In this document: positions 10,023-21,130 of the stretch, piece by piece
How the letters are laid out: every line of letters begins with the position of its first letter
How positions within the stretch are numbered: position 1 is the first letter of the stretch
Origin: Trichoplusia ni
Lineage: Eukaryota > Arthropoda > Insecta > Lepidoptera > Noctuidae
Assembly (NCBI RefSeq): GCF_003590095.1
Contig: NC_039479.1
Location: 11,966,001-12,030,000, forward strand
Direction of reading: 5' to 3'
Length of the DNA stretch: 64,000 nucleotides
The notes under the pieces: generated by a model
Database searches by the model: none
What the model was told of the DNA's origin: nothing
Seen by the model: the letters and a program-made list of their open reading frames with translations, nothing else
Position numbers and translations under genes: made by a program

Positions 10023-12755
10023 TCTATATCTATACATATAATAAAATTGTAGAAAAGCGAAAACTGTACATTGAATATTTTTAAAAAAGAAGAATTGCAG
10101 GGTGGTCTTCTAACGATTCCGATGCCAAAAATATAATTTTTAGAATTTTTGTCTGTTTGTCTGTTTGTCTGTTTGTCTGTATGTATGTCCGGAAAGATCT
10201 CGGAAAGTACTGGATAGATTTGATTCAAATTTTCAGAGAATATCACCAAGAGGTCCGGTCAACATACTTTTTACTTATTATCTCGCTTTTCGTTACAGGG
10301 GGTGAGCAGGAGCCTTTTATATCTATAAACAAATATCAAATTATCTCATAAACTACTGAATACATTTCATTCAAATTTTGCATGAACCTTATCGTACACA
10401 TGATACAACAAATATACAAAAACCAAAACGCTACTATGCAGGAGGCATGAGCAGTAAAGTTTTAAATTTTTGGACTCACCCGTAACATCGTATAATACAG
10501 TTATGAGGTGTATTTTTACCCCATTGAGTAGTAGGCAGCACGGTTATCAATTTACACAAAAAAACATCACGCTATTTATCTTAATACTTTTGACAGAGCA
10601 ATAATAGGATTTTTCGAAAATAAATCATTTTCACAAAATTAGTAATTTTATTCTCTTTCAAGTCTGGTATAGGCCTACCGCGACTATCTCACAAATAAAA
10701 TAAAAGAAACATAAACTAATACGTATTTTTTATGCAATTGTTACCGTAATCCTTGAAAGAAAGGAACTTAAATTATTTTTATTTTTATTGATGTACTAAA
10801 AAAAACTCAAGTTCAAATGTGGAATGCCGTAATATGATTTTGTATATATTTACGATAGGTGTATATACCTATGTTTATAGCTCGGTAATGTTGGTGATGC
10901 TACTCCAAGATCAAAACATTCGTAGTGACACTCAACCCAAAGTTGCAAGTAGTTCACATTGATCTCATCTATAATGATGCATAACAAAAAATTACTGAAC
11001 GACACAGTTAATTATTACCTTGGTTCATCTGTAACAACAAGCAACAATTTTTTTTCTTAAATTTCATAAAAAATAGGCCAAAAGTATTTCGGATAAAAAA
11101 GCCCAGAAAACTTGCATAAAAACTGCATAATAGGTATGCAATGTGAAAGATCTATAAGACCAAAGCTATCAATGAATATACATTATGTATCTATTGATAG
11201 AATAATGTCTACTGATACCTGGGATTTTTCAATATTTTAACGATTTGATCGGTCTACATCCGCCATTATAGAGACCGCACACGTGGTCCTTCCAAAAATT
11301 CCTTTAACAATTTATTGTATTCTCTACTTATTTAAAATTTTCTTCTTTCGTAGCCTGGTAAAAACAAGGGAAGGAACGAGACTGAACAAGTCTCTGAGAT
11401 CCCTAAGCCGACGAGGATTAGGAACATATTTTTGGAAATTTCCCCATTAAGACTGATAATAGCGTGTAGCACTTACATCCGTCATACAATGTCTGGAAAA
11501 TTAATTTTGGCTGTCGGTATCGACAGCGTAAACTCATAACCAACCTCATGTAGTCTTTATTTAAGTTCCATTTATGCAGTAGGGATGACGGTAGGTATTT
11601 TACTTCAATGATCGTCAGGTATGTTGACGAATAAAATACGTTATTTTTCTTTGTAAATTGGTACAGTAAATAGAACTCATGCACATGAAGTCACTTTTAT
11701 GTTCATATTTTGCTTTGTCGTAACATCACAAATTACACATATCCTATACTTTAGATGTGTGTCATTGTCAATTTTAAAAATGATATTTTTTTTAATATCA
11801 CGCTATTTATTTATCAGCAATTTAAAGGCAAATCATGATCAAAACACCAGGGGGCCAAGATAACACGTTTACCAACTTTTTTATTTTGGATTTATTCCAA
11901 ATGTTTGTGAGGAAGACCAGTTTTAATATTAAGAGGACAATCAAACATAGCGTGTTTCAGGAAACCGTTTATCTGGGTGCAATTTTGCAAAATCTTATAT
12001 CTTATGACACTATGTAAAATCCACAGTTACCGAGCCCGACTCTCACTTCACCAGCTCCGTCCACAAAAATAATTTGACATCTTCTTTATATAGTCAGAAA
12101 ACATCGTGTGTGAAAATAACAACTGTCTGGCTATCACTGTTCCTGAGAAACAGCCAGGTGACAGATAGACAAACGGACACCGGCGCCTCAGTAATATGGT
12201 TCCGTCTAGCAATTTCAGGTGTAGGCCGTCCCAAGAACAGACGTGCTCGAAAATCATAACCCACCCAATAAGTAAATGGAAAATTTCGAAAGTAAAACAT
12301 TTTTAGCAGAAGTGCTAAGACTAAGTTATACCTTCTGTTATTTTTTCCTACTTGCACCCCCCCCCCCCATTTTTAAACGGCTCGATTTGTCAAACATGTC
12401 TAAAAGATAACTAAAATAGTTCAATTCGTTCGGAAGCTATGATGTCACAGACAGACAGGCAGGCAGATATGTCAAAGTTATAAACCCTTATTTTTGGGAT
12501 TAAATAAAAAAAGTCATTAAAACAGCTGTGAAATATTTGACACCAGGATAGTATCGTAAACGATGAAATGTGTTTGATAGTTTTTGGGCCGCACAAGATT
12601 CATTATAATTAAGAAATAAAAAAGCAAGCTTAAAATATAAAAAAAGTGTTTCATTTTCAATATTGCATTACATTTTTACTATGATCGTTATTATTAAACT
12701 TCATAGTTTTTCACATCTTGACAATCACGCAGACAAAGTCGCGGGCAACAGCTAG
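10023..12755 (+). mobile_element. Helitron H3 nested in H1
   Basis: It starts TCTATATCTATACATATA after an H1 A at 10022 and ends GCGGGCAACAGCTAG before the H1 T at 12756. Joining the flanks recreates the H1 sequence CCTATCGTAAAT, which is also seen intact in H4. Length is 2733 bp. It belongs to subfamily B, which lacks the GGTTTACCTCTTTGGTTACA segment of subfamily A and keeps a segment with ACGTGCTCGAAAATC. The microsatellite has 4 units. The 5-prime end carries an extra TCTATA compared with H4. Confidence 0.92.
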
Positions 12756-13579
12756 TCGTAAATAAATACAAAATCATATTACGGCATTCCACATTTGAAC
12801 TTGAGTAATTTTAGTACATCAATAAAAATTAAAATAATTTAAGTTCCTTTCTTTCAAGAATGTACCGATTACGGTAACAATTGCATAAAAAAACGTATTA
12901 GTTTATGTTTCTTTTATTTGACTTGTGAAATAGTCGCGGCAGGCCTATATCAGACTTGAAAGAGAATAAAATGACTAATTTTGTGAAAATGATTTATTTT
13001 CGAAAAATCCTATTATTGCTCTGCCAAAAGTCTTAAGATAAAGAGCGTGATGTTTTTTGAGTAAATTGATGACCGTGCTGCCTACTACTCAATGGGGTGA
13101 AAATACACCTCATAATTGTATTACACGATGTTACGGGTGAGTCCAAAAATTTAAATCTTTACTGCTCATGCCCCCTGCATAGTAGCGTTATGGTTTTTGT
13201 ATATTTCTTGTAACATGTGTACGATAAGGTTCATGCAAAATTTGAACGAAATATATGTAGTAGTTTACGAGATAATTTGATATTTGTGTATAGATATAAA
13301 AGGCTCCTGCTCACCCCCTGTAACGAAAAGCGAGATAATAAGTAAAAAGTATGTTGACCGGACCTCTTGTTGATATTCTCTGAAAATATGAATCAAATCT
13401 ATCCAGTACTTTCCGAGATCTTTCCGGACATACATACAGACAAACAGACAAACAGACAAAAATTCTAAAAATCATATTTTCGGCATCGGAATCGTTCGTA
13501 GACCACCCTCCAATTATTCTTTTTTTTAAATATTCAATGTACAGTTTTCACTTTTCTACAATTTTATTATATGTATAGA

Positions 13580-15341
13580 TATTGTCAACTAGAATTTATG
13601 AGGTACCTCCATTTGCCGAGCAAATTGTAGCTCGCTCAGATGGCCGCTCTAAACACGTTTCTAGGAAAATTCTATACAAATTTGTTTTATTTTTTATTTT
13701 CAATTTACGGCAAATTGAAAATAAAAATTTAAGCAGACGTTGAAGAATAAAATTCAACCAAATTATACATTTCCTGTTCAAAAAACGAGGGAATACAGTG
13801 ATTTAAAATCACTGATGTAACATCACTGACCTGTTTCTGCCAAGCGTTTTTAGCCCTCATTACCATACACAACACATCTTGTTCTTAATCTTCTTTACTT
13901 TTTAATGATATTGTGATAAAATGAAATATGTAACCAATATTTTATGGAAATCTGTCTGACGGACAAAACAGATTTATATTATTCAATTTAGTCAAATACT
14001 TTTGCAAGTGTTAAGACGAAGAATTATAAAATTCAATATCACGAAACACCTACACTTCGGTACGCCAAAGGTTCTTGTCGATAACCGTCGTTGGTCGATT
14101 TCGTTGAAACAGTGCCCAGTTGCCCACGTTTAAATCTCACACATAAAGATTTACGGCTTCTAGAAGTGCTGGTCTTGTGTCAGCGGTTTTATCCCCGTCG
14201 TGAATTCTGCTTCCCGAAGTAAACTACACAGAATACTAGACTAAACCGAACTAAATATTTGTTCCTTAAGATTTCTAATACAAGGTCTCATGATTTTCAA
14301 CTAATTTAAAAAGCAGGAGGTTTTCAATTCATCGGTATTTTTTTTGTGTTTGTTACCTCAGAACTTCGGACTGGATTAACCTATTTTGTAAATTCTGCTT
14401 TCGCTTAATCTGGAATAGCTGTCATTTGGTCAAATAAAATTGAATCAATTTATAAAACTACGGTTTTTAATTGAATTCTGTTGTACGTTTTGTTGTTACC
14501 TACTTGTTGATAAATGTCTTTTTTTGTAATACACCAGTTTACCTCAAACTCTCTAAGAAGCTAGTTAACCTACTCCAAAGTTCCCCAAGTAAATACACGC
14601 CAGAAAGATTAATCACCATAAACTTATTAGCACTTGAAGTAATTGGCAAACTTTTGTAATTTATTTCTCCCAAATTATTTTCTGTGAATCCTTTTATGGC
14701 CTGCGTAATAGAATATCTTGCTTACAATGCGAAGATAGGCGACAGGTAATATCTTGGATCAAAGACATAAGCCCATTAGTTTGCAAGATGGATCCTGTGC
14801 GGACCCATCACGCCGCCGTAGGATTCATCAGATTTACTATGTGACCCATTATTGAGGAAAATGGCTCCTCCTTTCAAGACAGGCTGATATGACGAGATGC
14901 TATTACCGAACGAAAAATATGGAGCGAGAAGCAAGGCTTTTGCCACTTACTACCCATCTATCAATTCTCCGGTAGGTAGTCATTATTGTAATGACGTAAT
15001 TTTATCAGCGTGGCTTCTATGAGAGATAATTTTATTATATTCTTTAGTTTATTAGTAATATGTTTTAGTTTATTTTTCTCATAGTTAGATACGTGCGTTC
15101 GTCGCGATATTTATAATAATTTATTGATGTTTTTTAAATAAAACACCACGTTTGCCTCGTCAATTACATTTTAATAGGCCAGAAAGGTAATAATTAATTT
15201 ATTCAAATGTTTCCGCCCTTGACAACCTAAACTAATAAGTAGCAAGGAAACTCACTAATTCTACCAGAACTACCCAGAAGTTATCCAAATGCAAATTGCG
15301 AAGTTGAACTTATTACGAAGGTTCTAATTTATACTACTTGA
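13580..15341. other. Spacer between the Helitron nest and H4, no gene seen
   Basis: No recognisable coding exon. It contains the perfect hairpin at 13692-13726. The stretch around 14740-14960 has more balanced base composition than its surroundings and could be conserved non-coding DNA; this is a guess from composition only. A small palindrome CAGTGATTTAAAATCACTG lies near 13796. Confidence 0.45.
13692..13726. repeat. Perfect 15-bp-arm hairpin
   Basis: TTTTATTTTCAATTT at 13692-13706 is the exact reverse complement of AAATTGAAAATAAAA at 13712-13726, with loop ACGGC. It is AT-rich, so chance or a tiny foldback element are both possible. Confidence 0.6.
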
Positions 15342-18085
15342 CTAGCTGTTGCCCGCGACTTTGTCTGCGTGATTGTCAAGATGTGAAAAACTATGAAGTT
15401 TAATAATAACGATCATAGTAAAAATGTAATGCAATATTGAAAATGAAACACTTTTTTTATATTTTAAGCTTGCTTTTTTATTTCTTAATTATAATGAATC
15501 TTGTGCGGCCCAAAAACTATCAAACACATTTCATCGTTTACGATACTATCCTGGTGTCAAATATTTCACAGCTGTTTTAATGACTTTTTTTATTTAATCC
15601 CAAAAATAAGGGTTTATAACTTTGACATATCTGCCTGCCTGTCTGTCTGTGACATCATAGCTTCCGAACGAATTGAACTATTTTAGTTATCTTTTAGACA
15701 TGTTTGACAAATCGAGCCGTTTAAAAATGGGGGGGGGGGGGGTGCAAGTAGGAAAAAATAACAGAAGGTATAACTTAGTCTTAGCACTTCTGCTAAAAAT
15801 GTTTTACTTTCGAAATTTTCCATTTACTTATTGGGTGGGTTATGATTTTCGAGCACGTCTGTTCTTGGGACGGCCTACACCTGAAATTGCTAGACGGAAC
15901 CATATTACTGAGGCGCCGGTGTCCGTTTGTCTATCTGTCACCTGGCTGTTTCTCAGGAACAGTGATAGCCAGACAGTTGTTATTTTCACACACGATGTTT
16001 TCTGACTATATAAAGAAGATGTCAAATTATTTTTGTGGACGGAGCTGGTGAAGTGAGAGTCGGGCTCGGTAACTGTGGATTTTACATAGTGTCATAAGAT
16101 ATAAGATTTTGCAAAATTGCACCCAGATAAACGGTTTCCTGAAACACGCTATGTTTGATTGTCCTCTTAATATTAAAACTGGTCTTCCTCACAAACATTT
16201 GGAATAAATCCAAAATAAAAAAGTTGGTAAACGTGTTATCTTGGCCCCCTGGTGTTTTGATCATGATTTGCCTTTAAATTGCTGATAAATAAATAGCGTG
16301 ATATTAAAAAAATATCATTTTTAAAATTGACAATGACACACATCTAAAGTATAGGATATGTGTAATTTGTGATGTTACGACAAAGCAAAATATGAACATA
16401 AAAGTGACTTCATGTGCATGAGTTCTATTTACTGTACCAATTTACAAAGAAAAATAACGTATTTTATTCGTCAACATACCTGACGATCATTGAAGTAAAA
16501 TACCTACCGTCATCCCTACTGCATAAATGGAACTTAAATAAAGACTACATGAGGTTGGTTATGAGTTTACGCTGTCGATACCGACAGCCAAAATTAATTT
16601 TCCAGACATTGTATGACGGATGTAAGTGCTACACGCTATTATCAGTCTTAATGGGGAAATTTCCAAAAATATGTTCCTAATCCTCGTCGGCTTAGGGATC
16701 TCAGAGACTTGTTCAGTCTCGTTCCTTCCCTTGTTTTTACCAGGCTACGAAAGAAGAAAATTTTAAATAAGTAGAGAATACAATAAATTGTTAAAGGAAT
16801 TTTTGGAAGGACCACGTGTGCGGTCTCTATAATGGCGGATGTAGACCGATCAAATCGTTAAAATATTGAAAAATCCCAGGTATCAGTAGACATTATTCTA
16901 TCAATAGATACATAATGTATATTCATTGATAGCTTTGGTCTTATAGATCTTTCACATTGCATACCTATTATGCAGTTTTTATGCAAGTTTTCTGGGCTTT
17001 TTTATCCGAAATACTTTTGGCCTATTTTTTATGAAATTTAAGAAAAAAAATTGTTGCTTGTTGTTACAGATGAACCAAGGTAATAATTAACTGTGTCGTT
17101 CAGTAATTTTTTGTTATGCATCATTATAGATGAGATCAATGTGAACTACTTGCAACTTTGGGTTGAGTGTCACTACGAATGTTTTGATCTTGGAGTAGCA
17201 TCACCAACATTACCGAGCTATAAACATAGGTATATACACCTATCGTAAATATATACAAAATCATATTACGGCATTCCACATTTGAACTTGAGTTTTTTTT
17301 AGTACATCAATAAAAATAAAAATAATTTAAGTTCCTTTCTTTCAAGGATTACGGTAACAATTGCATAAAAAATACGTATTAGTTTATGTTTCTTTTATTT
17401 TATTTGTGAGATAGTCGCGGTAGGCCTATACCAGACTTGAAAGAGAATAAAATGACTAATTTTGTGAAAATGATTTATTTTCGAAAAATCCTATTATTGC
17501 TCTGTCAAAAGTATTAAGATAAATAGCGTGATGTTTTTTTGTGTAAATTGATAACCGTGCTGCCTACTACTCAATGGGGTAAAAATACACCTCATAACTG
17601 TATTATACGATGTTACGGGTGAGTCCAAAAATTTAAAACTTTACTGCTCATGCCTCCTGCATAGTAGCGTTTTGGTTTTTGTATATTTGTTGTATCATGT
17701 GTACGATAAGGTTCATGCAAAATTTGAATGAAATGTATTCAGTAGTTTATGAGATAATTTGATATTTGTTTATAGATATAAAAGGCTCCTGCTCACCCCC
17801 TGTAACGAAAAGCGAGATAATAAGTAAAAAGTATGTTGACCGGACCTCTTGGTGATATTCTCTGAAAATTTGAATCAAATCTATCCAGTACTTTCCGAGA
17901 TCTTTCCGGACATACATACAGACAAACAGACAAACAGACAAACAGACAAACAGACAAACAGACAAAAATTCTAAAAATTATATTTTTGGCATCGGAATCG
18001 TTAGAAGACCACCCTGCAATTCTTCTTTTTTAAAAATATTCAATGTACAGTTTTCGCTTTTCTACAATTTTATTATATGTATAGA
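15342..18085 (-). mobile_element. Helitron H4 (subfamily B)
   Basis: Complete on the minus strand: 5-prime TCTATACATATAATAAAA ends at 18085 and CTAG at 15342 is preceded on the plus strand by A, so A and T flank it. Length is 2744 bp. It is nearly identical to H3 in the opposite orientation. The visible differences are six rather than four microsatellite units, a one-base difference in a C tract, and a few single-base changes such as the one at 17453. No transposase is encoded. Confidence 0.93.
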
Positions 18086-20924
18086 TAAGTGAAAAGGTTT
18101 TCTAAATTTCTTTAGTATCGACAGTTGTGAGTTTATTTTTATTTAAGGTATCCATGTGTTTGATAACAAATATTAATAGAATTTGATATCTTGTGCATTC
18201 TTAAGAAGTCCTTATTTTTATAATATTATTTTATGTTTTTTTTTTATCAATTAAATTTGTATTATGTACACTTGTATGCCTAAGCCTCAACCTTATTGTA
18301 CAATTTAAATCTTGTATTCCAGCACTTATTTTTAGGAGCCCTACATAATCCTATAAGCCCATTCGGTTGACGACACCAAAGGAAAGTAATCTGTAAACAA
18401 AAATAAACAATGAAATGGCCGGGCAATGGATTCTTTCTTGCAAACAAACATGGAGAGCTAATATCACTAAAAGCCCGCGCCGCGGTCCGCCGTCACGTGC
18501 CGAGCCTGAACTTTCAATATTCGTAAAAGGCCACAACTGTTCCGATCGCCAATATCGACTATTTTCTGTTTTTTTACTCTATTTATTTTATCCGTTTAAA
18601 GTAATTTGTATTTTATACGAAAATACAAATCCCATACAACAATTCCGTTTTTATCGTGAAAGGTTTTGGACGATGCTGTTTTTGCTCACCAGTAGCAATT
18701 TTTAAATATTTTTAGTAGTGACGTTATTTTAACGCGTCCCATGTTATACTTCAAATTCTCAGAATATATATTTTAATACACGGGCTGCTTGGCCTCAACG
18801 AGCGCGTTTTGAGGTTAGGATGTTGATGATTTGCTTATATAGTGGGCAGGAAAGAGAGTAAAATTCTATTTTCTTTTACTCTCGACCGGACCCGCCGGCG
18901 CTACCTCATCAGCTCATGATTAAGGACTCCAGTTGAGTGTGAAACCGAAACATTACATCAATTAAAAATAATATATTCGAAAATACGTCAATCACCTATC
19001 TAAGACACAAAAGAATCTACAATCAGCATGTAATAAAATCAGGGCAATCCACTAAGCAAACAGTTCCCAGTTATTGAATACTCGGTAATGGAGGGTGGAG
19101 TCGCGTGCGGCCGCCACTTACTGCTGCCCTTGACAACACGACAATCACACATCAATGTCAACAGCGCCGCACTGATTACACACCATTCAGTTATTCTTTG
19201 GATACGTGCACATAATTCCCAATAACAAATTATGTTAGAAAAGCAATGTCAAGGTTTCTTTTTCAAGGGCTTGGGAAGAGGAGAAAATGATTTTTCGGTG
19301 TTAGATATTAATGAAATGAAAATGTAATTCAATATTTGTTTTTAATCACACTAGTTTTCATGTCTAAAGGTGTGTACGTAGAATAGGTAAGATAATGGTA
19401 GCATCGTATTTTATTACCAAATGTCGTAAATTTTGTGAACGAATCTTTTTCTGGCGACCGATCGTTGATATTTGATTTAAAATCGTCTACTGGGTCGGTA
19501 AGATGCATCAGCTTCAGATATTGTTCATTTTCTACTAATTCCAGTTTCAGATTACAAAATATCAAAGGCCTATTGTTATCCATGAAGAATCTAGGCTAAC
19601 AGGATGACAATTAACATGTAGGCTACTATACAGGACATGCCATTAGTGATAGATATATATTTCAAAATGTCTAAACATACCTTACACAGGGGATCTCGTT
19701 TCGGTTTAGACCACTGTTAGAAATTGGATTCCGTGGTTTGTTTTATTGAACAGTTCTCATGAAAACCATTTTATAAAAGGAGTCGAAATTCGTAGGGTAA
19801 CAGGCTTTTGTTTTGTTTTCGAATTAAATTGGTTTGAGAGTTAAGACAAAGGGTTTTATTATGGCAGTGGCAATTTTCCCTGTCTTGGTTTTCTGCAGCG
19901 AGGAAAAATATCAACGCTGGTATTGATGATTGAAAGTGATGGTGTAATATAGTTCCTTGTATTGACGTCTCTCTTTTGCAAAAAACAACAGTTCAGGAGC
20001 GTACAGTACAGGCATAATTAATGGTTTGTAAAAACGTGTAAAGTATTTTTAATTTTACCGTAAAAGAACAGTAAAATACCTCGTCATATCATGTATTTAA
20101 AGTACTAACTGTAATTGAAGGTTTTTTGACTACCAATATAACATGAATTAAAAGGTGATCCGTATTTCAATGATATTCCTAACTTCATTATATATTATGT
20201 AACGAAGTTGTGCGCAACCTGTGAAGTTTTCCATTAAGTTGAGCGGAGACGTACAGTTTGCTTTGTGACTCAATTTGAACCAAATGCGGACATTATTCCT
20301 AGTTATTTTACATTGTGAAGTACGAGCGCTTTTGTTTTGATTCCAAATTGAATTACTTTTTGTTGAAGTTCTTAAAAGGCATCTTAATTTGATTTGAATA
20401 AGATGGATTTTTTTTTAATATTTGGAAAGTTTAAACAAAAGTACGTTTATATTATTAAAATGCTTGCACATATACTATTAAATAAACAACATTATTTCAA
20501 TTTAAAATCTATTTTTTATTTGTGTGGGATTTAGCAAATCAAATTCTTTGGTAAAAAGTTTGTTTAAATTTACAGTACTTTTTGGTAAATCTAAGTTTTC
20601 GTTTCAATGAAAAATTTAAAAACAGTTTGTTCAAAATAACAGGGTAAATTAACCCTTATACTTACTTACCACACGACGTTGCTAATTGATTACAACGAGG
20701 TAGTCAAACCCTTTACAACCTCAACATGTGTTTTGCAAACTAAATCATCTAACATTCTGGACACTGCCCACTTTAGTAATTAGTGAAGTTTCCAGTTTAC
20801 ATTGTATATGAATTTGTACTGGCCAATTAGTTATTACGGTAAGTTAGCACTGAATTACGACAGATCCCTAGGGATACATAAAATTACAAGTTTAATATAT
20901 GGTACGCAATTTAGATTACACTTT
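18086..20924. other. Intergenic spacer, no gene seen
   Basis: No supported exon. A short GC-rich island with CCGCGCCGCGG and an E-box-like CACGTG sits at about 18474-18512, and another GC-rich stretch with GTGCGGCCGCC near 19105. An 84-codon minus frame at 19329-19583 resembles nothing I recognise. Repeat family Y occurs at 18862-18970. Confidence 0.45.
18862..18970 (+). repeat. Repeat family Y, partial copy
   Basis: It shares with 26325-26525 and 30640-30845 the blocks CTCATGATTAAGGACTCC and a GTGAAACCGAAA-like segment followed by ACATCAATTAA. No coding capacity or clear termini are seen. The class is unknown. Confidence 0.4.
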
Positions 20925-21130
20925 TTGGGGTAGAGGGTAAAAACGGAACCCTATTACTGAGGCTTTGTAAGTCCGTCCTTCTGCCATCCAGCTTTATCGC
21001 ATGAGCCGTTACAGCAAGAGTTTTTTTAGATTAAGTATTTCAATTGCTGCTTAGGCAACAAATACTTAAAATTAACATCGAGGTTAAGCAAAGGTTGAAT
21101 TTCATGGGTGACCAATTATATTGAACCACT
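20925..21130 (+). repeat. Repeat family X copy with 5S-rRNA-like segment
   Basis: It contains AACGGAACCCTATTACTGAGG, then a diverged CTGCCATCCAGCTTTATCGCATGAGCC. Near 21078-21116 is GAGGTTAAGCAAAGGTTG followed by CATGGGTGACCAA. The last part resembles the conserved 5S rRNA stretch GAAGTTAAGCAACG...GGATGGGTGACC. That suggests a 5S-derived SINE in the history of the family, but the internal pol III promoter is not intact here. Confidence 0.6.

Larger units (their letters stand above)
5408..13579 (-). mobile_element. Helitron H1, minus strand, split by two nested Helitrons
   Basis: On the minus strand the 5-prime end TCTATACATATAATAAAA lies at 13579 and the 3-prime end GCGGGCAACAGCTAG at 5408. 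Host A precedes and host T follows, as expected for rolling-circle insertion without target duplication. H1 is cut at 6840/9553 by H2 and at 10022/12756 by H3. Removing those leaves three segments (5408-6840, 9553-10022, 12756-13579) totalling 2727 bp, the length of its relatives. No Rep/helicase reading frame exists, so it is non-autonomous. Internally it carries part of repeat family X (about 5970-6080), part of repeat W (about 5700-5835) and a CAGACAAA microsatellite (3 units). Confidence 0.9.

Noticed and set aside
11418..11684. 88-codon frame repeated identically at 16414-16680
   Set aside because: Identity only reflects the two near-identical Helitron copies H3 and H4. The more diverged H5 and subfamily A do not keep the frame, so there is no sign of coding constraint.
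19329..19583. 84-codon minus frame with mixed composition
   Set aside because: No domain, signal peptide, splice context or neighbouring exon supports it.
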